42,313 nucleotides of DNA from a virus. The notes under the pieces are model-generated. The model searched no databases. It saw nothing but the letters and a program-made list of their open reading frames with translations, and was not told the DNA's origin. The stretch lies in IMG/VR virus record IMGVR_UViG_3300034104_003015, positions 1-42,313 of that record; one strand, 5' to 3'. Of the stretch, positions 30,233-37,470 are shown one piece after another; positions within the stretch are counted from its first letter, which is position 1; each line of letters begins with the position of its first letter. Position numbers and translations under genes: made by a program.

Positions 30233-32618
30233 TATTATCAATGCTTTAATTAAAAAGCATAATTATAAAACCTATGTAGAAATAGGAGTAAGAAATCCAG
30301 ACGATTGTTTTAGTCATATTAATTGTGAAACAAAACACGGTGTAGATCCTGGAGTAGAAGGTTCTTGGAAAGTTACATTTAATATGACTTCAGATGAATT
30401 TTTTAATTCTAATCCTCAAAAGTATGATATTATTTTTATAGATGGTCTTCATATAGATGATCAAGTAGAAAGAGATATTATTAATAGTTTAAATTATTTA
30501 AATGAAAATGGTTCTATAATATTACATGATTGTAATCCACCTACAATACATCATGCTAGAGAAAATTATTATGATGTATCTACACCAGCTTCAGGAGATT
30601 GGAATGGAACTGTATGGAAAGCTATAGTTAAAGTAAGATCTGAACTAGATAATATTTACACAAGTGTAGTTGATACAGATTGGGGAGTAGGAATTATACA
30701 AAAATCAAATAAAGGAAATAAAATTATAAATGATAATCCTTACTATACTTATGAAAAATTTTCATCTAATAGAAAACATTATTTAAATTTAATCACTCCA
30801 GATGAATTTTTAGAACAATATATAGGAGTTGAATTACAGCCTACAAGTTCTAAACCTAATATCACTTGGTTAGCAAAATATGATGATTATTCTTCAATGG
30901 GTATTTTATCTCAAAGAATATTAGAACAGTTAGATAAACGAGATTATAATTTAGCTTGTAAAGCTATAATTGGCACTACTGAAACTGAAAATCCTTTAAT
31001 ATATGATTTATTAAGTAAAACACCTAAAAAGGATATAGGAATAATGTTTTCGTATCCTGATATGATAGGATATTTAGATGAATTTAAAACTAAAGTAATT
31101 TATACAGGTGTTGATACAACAGATGAGGCAGGAAATTTTGTAGAAAATGCTAATAAAGTAGATTATTTATTTACACCTTCAAAATTATCTAAAAAAAGAA
31201 TAGAAAATATGGGTGTTAAAAAACCTGTGTTTGTTTTACCTCATGGTATTGATCCTGAAGTATTTAAATATACTGAAAGAACTAAAACCGATATATTTAA
31301 GTTTTTATATATAGGAGAATGTTCAGATAGAAAAGGTATATTTCATTTATTAAAAGCATTTACTGATTTATTTAAAAATAATCCTAAAGTAGAATTACAT
31401 ATTAAATCAAATACTGATATGTTATTTTATAATAGTAAAGAAGTACAAGATATTATAAAAGATTATAAAAATATATTTTGGCATATTGGTAATGTAGGAC
31501 ATGATGAAGTAATTAAGTTATATAAAGAATGTCATGCTTATGTTTATCCTTCTAGAGGAGATTCATTTGGAATGACTTTATTAGAAGCAATGGCGTGTGG
31601 GTTACCTATAATTACTACTAAATTACCAGGAGCAACAGATGTAGTAGATGGTAAAGTTACTTATATAAAATCAAAAATAGTTCCAGTACAAGGTCATCCA
31701 TGGTTTAAAGGAGAATGGGGTGAACCTGATTTAGAAGATTTAAAATCTAAAATGAAATTATTATATAAAAATTATAATACTTCTAAACTAAAAGAATATT
31801 CTGATTTTATTAGAGAAAATTATTCTTGGGAAAAAATAGCTGATAAATTTGAACAAGAAATATTACCTAGATTAGGTAAAAAAACTAAAGTATTAACATT
31901 ACTTACTTCTTATAATAGACCGCATCATATTAAAAATGTGATTCAATCATTAAAAGAAATTGAAGAACAAGATGTTATAAATGATGTTTATATAGTTGAA
32001 AATTCAAATCCTGAATATAAAGAAGAATGTTTAAATATAATAAATAAAAATACTGACGGTAGATTTATATTATATAATTCTAAATTTAATTTAGGACAAC
32101 GTGGTTCATTACTTCAAATGTTAGATGATATAAATATAGATGAATATGATTATATTCAATTTACAGATCAAGATAATATATTTATAGAACCTATCAGTAC
32201 ATACTGTAATATATTAGATCAATATGATAAATATTTTGTATCAACAGGTTATATGAGTAAAGAACATACTGAAATGAATTGGATAAATAATCAATGGGGT
32301 AATTTATGTGAAAAAAGAACATGTAGAGCAGGACATATGATGTTTAGATCTAATGATATAAAAAGTTTATTACCTATATATTTAGACAGTCAACATAATG
32401 AACCTAGAGTTAACTCATCATGGAATGCCGGTTTAGATTGGGAATTAACTTATTGGAACCCTAAATCACCAGGATTTTTAACTTCAGATAATTTTATAAT
32501 ATGTGTTCCTGGTGGAGTAATACATAAAGGTATAGATAGTACTATATATGAATGGCCAGTAGAAGAAAATGAATATACTTTAGAAGAATTAAAAAAATTA
32601 CGAAATAAGATTAATTAA
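30219..32618 (+). CDS. Methyltransferase-GT4-GT2 fusion protein
   Basis: This 799-aa protein has three domains. Residues 1-165 are a class I SAM-dependent methyltransferase (KTYVEIGVRNPDD as motif I; YDIIFIDGLHIDDQVERDI, GSIILHDCNPP). Residues about 207-540 are a GT4 glycosyltransferase (FLYIGECSDRKGIFHLLKAF; SRGDSFGMTLLEAMACGLPI with the donor-binding E-x7-E pattern). Residues about 548-790 are a GT2/GT-A domain (LTLLTSYNRPHHIKNVIQSL; DYIQFTDQDN as a DxD-like metal site). Together with the preceding gene, 14 nt overlapping, this gives four or five transferase modules and a methyl-capping activity. I infer synthesis of a methylated glycan, with fibre or virion proteins as the nearest possible acceptors. 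Confidence 0.87.
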   Translation: MTRIDIINALIKKHNYKTYVEIGVRNPDDCFSHINCETKHGVDPGVEGSWKVTFNMTSDEFFNSNPQKYDIIFIDGLHIDDQVERDIINSLNYLNENGSIILHDCNPPTIHHARENYYDVSTPASGDWNGTVWKAIVKVRSELDNIYTSVVDTDWGVGIIQKSNKGNKIINDNPYYTYEKFSSNRKHYLNLITPDEFLEQYIGVELQPTSSKPNITWLAKYDDYSSMGILSQRILEQLDKRDYNLACKAIIGTTETENPLIYDLLSKTPKKDIGIMFSYPDMIGYLDEFKTKVIYTGVDTTDEAGNFVENANKVDYLFTPSKLSKKRIENMGVKKPVFVLPHGIDPEVFKYTERTKTDIFKFLYIGECSDRKGIFHLLKAFTDLFKNNPKVELHIKSNTDMLFYNSKEVQDIIKDYKNIFWHIGNVGHDEVIKLYKECHAYVYPSRGDSFGMTLLEAMACGLPIITTKLPGATDVVDGKVTYIKSKIVPVQGHPWFKGEWGEPDLEDLKSKMKLLYKNYNTSKLKEYSDFIRENYSWEKIADKFEQEILPRLGKKTKVLTLLTSYNRPHHIKNVIQSLKEIEEQDVINDVYIVENSNPEYKEECLNIINKNTDGRFILYNSKFNLGQRGSLLQMLDDINIDEYDYIQFTDQDNIFIEPISTYCNILDQYDKYFVSTGYMSKEHTEMNWINNQWGNLCEKRTCRAGHMMFRSNDIKSLLPIYLDSQHNEPRVNSSWNAGLDWELTYWNPKSPGFLTSDNFIICVPGGVIHKGIDSTIYEWPVEENEYTLEELKKLRNKIN

Positions 32619-32642
32619 ATTTGGATTTTTAAAATATCTTTA
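32617..32642 (+). promoter_or_regulatory. TTTGGATTTTTA box
   Basis: AAATTTGGATTTTTAAAA, then TATCTTTA, follows the glycosyltransferase stop. The TTTG starts 25 nt before the TATTTAT motif at 32645, the only site where both elements occur together. Confidence 0.4.
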
Positions 32643-32644
32643 TA

Positions 32645-32658
32645 TATTTATATATAAA
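32645..32658 (+). promoter_or_regulatory. TATTTAT-type motif
   Basis: TATTTATATATAAA, 28 nt before the ATG at 32673. Confidence 0.5.
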
Positions 32659-32672
32659 CACTTAAACTAATT

Positions 32673-32900
32673 ATGTTCACATTCATCATCATTGCTCTTG
32701 TAGTTATTGGAATAATAGGTATTATTATTCACACATCGTCTAAACCATCATTAAAAGAAATTGAAGAAACAAGTAAAAACGAATCTTACACTTCAGATTT
32801 ACCATTTAATGAAGATTTTCCTATTGTAGAAAAAACACCTACAATGAAACCTAAAAAATCTTCAAATTCATCAAAATCAAAAAAAACATCTAAAAAATAA
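32673..32900 (+). CDS. Small single-span membrane protein
   Basis: This 75-aa protein has an N-terminal membrane segment (residues 2-21, FTFIIIALVVIGIIGIIIHT), then a Ser/Thr/Glu linker and a strongly basic Lys/Ser tail (MKPKKSSNSSKSKKTSKK). It lies between the glycosyltransferases and the next structural gene, 2 nt before the latter. It could be a lysis-related protein or anchor. No family recognised. Confidence 0.6.
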   Translation: MFTFIIIALVVIGIIGIIIHTSSKPSLKEIEETSKNESYTSDLPFNEDFPIVEKTPTMKPKKSSNSSKSKKTSKK

Positions 32901-32902
32901 GT

Positions 32903-33361
32903 ATGGCTCATACTAAATTAAAGTTACACGAATATTATAAACTTGAAGGAGAAATTAACGGTTTGGTTAATCAACAAACTGGAGAAAAAGTCTCTTCTGG
33001 TTTACTAAATGAAAAAATTAGCTTTATTACTAAATATTGGTTAACTGATTTAAGTAAAATAGTTACTGAAGAAAAAACAAGTATTGATTCAATTAAAACT
33101 CATTTAATTAAATATTATGGAACTGAAGATGAGAATGGTAATATATCTATTCCACTTTGGATAAATGAACAAAAGGATGAAGAAGGTAATGTCATATCAG
33201 CTGAACCAAATCCAACATTTATTAAATTTCAAGAAGACTTAAATAAATTACTTGAAGAAGAAAAAACTTTAGAACATTATGCATTTAAATTAGATGAATT
33301 CAAAAATATAGAAACTACAGATAATTACTCAGTATTCTATAAATTAATTCAAATAGATTAA
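32903..33361 (+). CDS. Hypothetical helical protein
   Basis: This 152-aa protein, beginning MAHTKLKLHEYYKLEGEING, is charged and helical with a coiled-coil-like stretch (about residues 105-135, FQEDLNKLLEEEKTLEHYAF). The centre has a beta hairpin-like segment (GTEDENGNISIPLWINEQKD). No known domain. It is followed by a terminator and the second collagen-like fibre gene. A fibre-assembly or chaperone role is possible by position only. Confidence 0.62.
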   Translation: MAHTKLKLHEYYKLEGEINGLVNQQTGEKVSSGLLNEKISFITKYWLTDLSKIVTEEKTSIDSIKTHLIKYYGTEDENGNISIPLWINEQKDEEGNVISAEPNPTFIKFQEDLNKLLEEEKTLEHYAFKLDEFKNIETTDNYSVFYKLIQID

Positions 33362-33399
33362 GCTAACTGATTTATAAAATTTACCATCTTATACCTCCA

Positions 33400-33428
33400 G
33401 CTGCCCTTTAAATAGGGCAGCCTTTCTT
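33400..33428 (+). terminator. Intrinsic terminator
   Basis: GCTGCCC (33400-33406), loop TTTAAATA, GGGCAGC (33415-33421), then CTTTCTT. It separates the small-protein unit from the second fibre gene. Confidence 0.87.
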
Positions 33429-33440
33429 CATGTTTGTACA

Positions 33441-33454
33441 TATTTATAATAAAA
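33441..33454 (+). promoter_or_regulatory. TATTTAT-type motif before second fibre gene
   Basis: TATTTATAATAAAA, 21 nt before the ATG at 33462, preceded by GTTTGTACA as at the post-capsid copy. Confidence 0.5.
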
Positions 33455-33461
33455 CTATTTA

Positions 33462-36400
33462 ATGGCAAAAGTACTGTCTAATTCAGGTATTGTAACAGGT
33501 GATATTGTACAAGCTCAACACGTTTCTCAATCAGTAAATGCTTTAACAGGGGTTGAAGCTTATGATATAACAATAAGTGGTTCATTAACTGTAATTGGTC
33601 CTGTAGATGTATCAGGTAATATTACAGCTCCATCATTTACTGGAACTGCTTCATACGCTGGAACTTCATTAACAGCTACAACAGCATCTTATGCATTAAC
33701 TGCTTTATCATCTTCATATGCTCTTACAGCATCATTTGCTGTTACTCCTACTGTATCTGGTTTATCAGGTATTAGTGGTATAAGTGGTATCTCAGGATTA
33801 TCAGGTCTATCTGGTCTTTCAGGTATATCAGGTTTAAGTGGTATATCAGGTCTATCTGGTCTTTCAGGTATATCAGGTTTAAGTGGTATATCAGGATTAA
33901 GTGGTATTTCAGGTTTGTCAGGAATATCAGGTATTAGTGGTATATCAGGATTGTCAGGAATATCTGGTATCTCAGGTATTTCAGGATTAAGTGGTTTATC
34001 TGGTATAAGCGGTATTTCAGGGTTATCAGGTATTAGTGGTATATCAGGATTGTCAGGAATATCTGGTATAAGTGGTTTATCAGGAGCTATAGGCCCAGTA
34101 GCTGGTTCAGCTAATCAAGTAGTTTATAAAGACGGATCTAATAATCCAGCGGGTTCAAATAACTTTACTTATGATGGAACTACAGTAACTATAACAGGTA
34201 ATTTAACAGTTAATGGAACTGGTAGTATAACATATTTAAATACAATATACGAAACAGCATCTGTAATATATTCATCTGGTTCTAATCAATTTGGTGATGC
34301 TACAGATGATATTCAATTATTAATAGGAACTACTAAAATATCAGGTAGTTTACAAGTAACAGGTAGTACTTCTTTATCAGGTAGTTTACAAGTAATAGAT
34401 GTACCTCAAGGTACAAATGAAACTAAAGTAGTAATGTTAGATAATTCTAACAATTTAGTTTATAGAACAAATTTAAGTATTTCAGGTATAAGTGGTATAT
34501 CAGGTATATCAGGATTGAGCGGTGTTTCAGGCTTAAGTGGCATATCAGGTCTAAGTGGAATTTCAGGTTTGTCTGGTATTTCAGGTCTATCTGGTCTTTC
34601 AGGTATATCAGGTTTAAGTGGTATATCAGGTCTATCTGGTATTTCCGGATTATCAGGAGTTTCAGGTTTAAGCGGCATATCAGGATTATCAGGTCTATCT
34701 GGTCTTTCAGGAATATCAGGTCTTTCAGGCATATCAGGTCTAAGTGGAATATCAGGCATCTCAGGACTTTCAGGTCTAAGTGGTATATCAGGATTATCTG
34801 GAGTTTCAGGTTTAGAAGGAACTTCAGGTATTTCAGGTCTTATTGGTATACCAGTATTTACACCTGTATTTTCAAATACTTCTTATGGAGTTGATTCTTC
34901 AACATTTATAAACACTGGAGGTAGTGGAAGTAGTTTTGATGCTTATGTTTATTCAACTCAAGGGTATAGAAGAGGAGCTTATGTCACTGCTAAAACAACT
35001 AGTAACTCACAATTCTCAGCTTTTGGTTTATCTGAGACTATAAGTTCTGCTAATCCTTTAGATATAAGTTTTGGACTTTACTTTGAAGAAACTACAGGTG
35101 ATGTATCTATAATTGAAACAGGTTCAATAGGATCACCAATATCAACATATTCATCAGGAGATACTTTTTATATAACATATGATGGTTATAATATAAGATA
35201 TTATATAAATAATACTTTACTACAAACTACTTCAAGAGCACTAGGTAACTCATTATATTTCAGTTCAGTTTATCGAACAGCCAATGAAGGATTTACTAAT
35301 GTAGGTTTTGGACCTATGGGTGAACAAGGTACTTCAGGTATTTCAGGTTTATCAGGCATTTCAGGCATCTCTGGTTTATCAGGTATTTCAGGTTTATCAG
35401 GCATTTCAGGCCTATCAGGTTTATCAGGTCGTTCAGGTCTTTCAGGTACAGCTGGAACTTTAACTTTAACAGGAACAACAGATAATGGTGTTATAACATT
35501 AAATGGAACTGCGCCTAACGCGACTGTAGAATCTAATTTAACATTTGATGGCACTGTTTTAAATATCACAGGTCGAATAACAAGCAGCGGAGATCTATTA
35601 GTTAATGGTATAGTGGTAGGTAGAGGAAAAGGAAATGATGATTCAAATGTAGTTTTAGGTAGGATAGCATTAGTTTCTAATACATTTGGAATACAAAATA
35701 CAGCAATAGGTACAGCGGCATTAAATGCTAATTTAGGAGGAAGTAATAATACAGCAGTAGGATATTCTACATTATTAAGTAATCAAGGAGGTTCTCAAAA
35801 TACAGCAATAGGTCAATATGCCTTATTAACCAATAGTTCAGCAAATGAAAATACAGCTATAGGTTTTTCTGCAATGTATGAAAATACAGTAGGAGCTAGT
35901 AATGTAGCTATAGGTGTAGATGCTCTAAAAAATAATAAAGGAGGTTCTAGTATTGTTGCTATAGGAAAAGATGCTATGTTATATTATTCAACGTTTACCA
36001 ACGCAACTTTAATAGGTTCAGTAGCTGTAGGAGCAGGAGCATTAGTAGGTTCATCATTTGGAAATAACACAGCACAATATAATACAGCAATAGGATATGA
36101 ATCCTTAGCTATAACTAATACAGGAGCAAATAACACAGCACTTGGAGCATTTGCTTTAAGATATAACATTAATGGTGGTAAAAATACAGCGGTAGGATAT
36201 CAAAGTATATTTTCAAATAATACATCTGTTGAAAATACAGCAGTAGGATACCAAGCTATGTATACTTCAAGTGGTAATTATAATGTTGCTGTTGGTAATG
36301 AAGCTTTATATGGTAGTATTATTTCATCTCCAAATGGTTCTAATAATATAGCTGTAGGATATAGAGCTTTACAATTACTATCCACTGCGAATAATAACAC

Positions 36401-37148
36401 ATCTATAGGTTATACAGCGGGACAAAATATAACAACCGGTTCAAATAATACTCTTTTAGGATATAGAGCAGGAAATGGAATTACTACAGGATTTAACAAT
36501 ACACTTGTAGGATATAATACTGGAACAACTATTAATACAGGAACTCATAATACTATTTTAGGTTTATATGAAGGTGCTAATATAAGTAGAACAGTAATTT
36601 TAGCGGATGGAAATGGTATAATTTATTTATATGCTACTGGAAGTAAAACAGCAATAAATAAATCAGAAACACCTAATGCAACATTAGATGTTAATGGTAA
36701 TACAATAATCACAGGCTCATTAACAGTAACAGGACCTATAAGAAATATTGTAAATGATGGATTTGTAAGTTGTAGTTTATCAACTTCAGGAACTGGAGCT
36801 GATAGAACTATATTAGCTACATTTAATGAAGTAGATGGAACTGCTTTAACTAATCCACGTCAATTAGTACATTGGTGGACGTCAACATCACAATTTGGAG
36901 AAGCGGCTAGAACATTTGGTAGTCCAACTACAGTTACACCGGTTTTCTCAGTGACTACAGGTAGTAATGTGACACCTATAGCAAGTACTTCAGGCTCAAT
37001 AAATCACGCTGTGACTAACACATCAGGTCAATTAGGTTTAAGATTAACAACAAGTAATACAGCAGGATCAGCTACAGTATGGTTTCATACAGAAGTACAA
37101 GGTATAATATATTCAATAAGCACAACTATATTTAATACAGGAGCATAA
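33462..37148 (+). CDS. 1228-aa collagen-like fibre with YadA-like repeats
   Basis: The N terminus (AKVLSNSGIVTGDIVQAQHV) is followed by SYALTALSSSYALTASFAVT, almost identical to the segment that precedes the first Gly-X-Ser tract of the 1900-aa fibre. Three tracts follow: residues 100-207 (36 triplets), 342-458 (39) and 623-661 (13), mainly GLS and GIS with no proline. Between tracts are beta domains (residues about 460-620). Residues about 740-1040 carry many copies of NTAIGxxAL/NTAVGYxxL, resembling the YadA head beta-roll. The C terminus (NPRQLVHWWTSTSQFG to SISTTIFNTGA) is unassigned and lacks an S74 chaperone. It is probably a second, separately evolved adhesin. Confidence 0.88.
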   Translation: MAKVLSNSGIVTGDIVQAQHVSQSVNALTGVEAYDITISGSLTVIGPVDVSGNITAPSFTGTASYAGTSLTATTASYALTALSSSYALTASFAVTPTVSGLSGISGISGISGLSGLSGLSGISGLSGISGLSGLSGISGLSGISGLSGISGLSGISGISGISGLSGISGISGISGLSGLSGISGISGLSGISGISGLSGISGISGLSGAIGPVAGSANQVVYKDGSNNPAGSNNFTYDGTTVTITGNLTVNGTGSITYLNTIYETASVIYSSGSNQFGDATDDIQLLIGTTKISGSLQVTGSTSLSGSLQVIDVPQGTNETKVVMLDNSNNLVYRTNLSISGISGISGISGLSGVSGLSGISGLSGISGLSGISGLSGLSGISGLSGISGLSGISGLSGVSGLSGISGLSGLSGLSGISGLSGISGLSGISGISGLSGLSGISGLSGVSGLEGTSGISGLIGIPVFTPVFSNTSYGVDSSTFINTGGSGSSFDAYVYSTQGYRRGAYVTAKTTSNSQFSAFGLSETISSANPLDISFGLYFEETTGDVSIIETGSIGSPISTYSSGDTFYITYDGYNIRYYINNTLLQTTSRALGNSLYFSSVYRTANEGFTNVGFGPMGEQGTSGISGLSGISGISGLSGISGLSGISGLSGLSGRSGLSGTAGTLTLTGTTDNGVITLNGTAPNATVESNLTFDGTVLNITGRITSSGDLLVNGIVVGRGKGNDDSNVVLGRIALVSNTFGIQNTAIGTAALNANLGGSNNTAVGYSTLLSNQGGSQNTAIGQYALLTNSSANENTAIGFSAMYENTVGASNVAIGVDALKNNKGGSSIVAIGKDAMLYYSTFTNATLIGSVAVGAGALVGSSFGNNTAQYNTAIGYESLAITNTGANNTALGAFALRYNINGGKNTAVGYQSIFSNNTSVENTAVGYQAMYTSSGNYNVAVGNEALYGSIISSPNGSNNIAVGYRALQLLSTANNNTSIGYTAGQNITTGSNNTLLGYRAGNGITTGFNNTLVGYNTGTTINTGTHNTILGLYEGANISRTVILADGNGIIYLYATGSKTAINKSETPNATLDVNGNTIITGSLTVTGPIRNIVNDGFVSCSLSTSGTGADRTILATFNEVDGTALTNPRQLVHWWTSTSQFGEAARTFGSPTTVTPVFSVTTGSNVTPIASTSGSINHAVTNTSGQLGLRLTTSNTAGSATVWFHTEVQGIIYSISTTIFNTGA
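33759..34082 (+). repeat. Gly-X-Ser tract B1 (36 triplets)
   Basis: Residues 100-207 of the second fibre. Only GLS and GIS units, with scrambled synonymous codons. Gly is at every third position without a break. Confidence 0.95.
34485..34835 (+). repeat. Gly-X-Ser tract B2 (39 triplets)
   Basis: GLS/GIS with a few GVS and one GLE-GTS unit near the end. Located between two beta domains of the second fibre. Confidence 0.95.
35328..35444 (+). repeat. Gly-X-Ser tract B3 (13 triplets)
   Basis: Short third tract, GTS-GIS-GLS units with one GRS. It leads into the beta domain that precedes the YadA-like repeats. Confidence 0.92.
35690..36590 (+). repeat. YadA-head-like NTAIG/NTAVG repeats
   Basis: About 14 to 18 degenerate units of the form NTAIGxxAL, spaced roughly 14 to 25 residues apart with variable inserts. 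This pattern is known from trimeric autotransporter heads and some phage fibres, where it forms a left-handed beta-roll. Confidence 0.8.
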
Positions 37149-37160
37149 CAAATAAAATTT

Positions 37161-37412
37161 ATGAAAATAGAAAAATTAACAGAGCAAGAACTTAATTCAA
37201 TTAAAGAAGTTCAAAACAAAAGATCAGTTTTAGTAGAAAAATTTGGAGTTATAGAATTAAATATTCAAGACTTAACTATTAAAAAACAAGAAGTTTTAGA
37301 AGAATTAAAAAACTTATTAATAGACGAAACTACTATTAGCCAAGAATTACAAGCTAAATATGGTTTAGGAACTATTAATGTAGATAGTGGAGAGTTTATA
37401 GGGGCAGAATAG
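37161..37412 (+). CDS. Small coiled-coil protein before tail sheath
   Basis: This 83-aa protein starts MKIEKLTEQELNSIKEVQNK and forms a helical hairpin or coiled coil through residue 65, ending KYGLGTINVDSGEFIGAE. The start follows 12 nt after the fibre gene. It may be a fibre-associated or chaperone-like protein (small coiled-coil partners are common beside fibre genes). No known domain. Confidence 0.65.
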   Translation: MKIEKLTEQELNSIKEVQNKRSVLVEKFGVIELNIQDLTIKKQEVLEELKNLLIDETTISQELQAKYGLGTINVDSGEFIGAE

Positions 37413-37431
37413 TTTTTAACCTCTCCTAATA

Positions 37432-37444
37432 TATTTATGATAAA
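37432..37444 (+). promoter_or_regulatory. TATTTAT-type motif before tail sheath gene
   Basis: TATTTATGATAAA, 39 nt before the ATG at 37471. Confidence 0.45.
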
Positions 37445-37470
37445 CAATAATCTTATTTAATAAAAATAAC

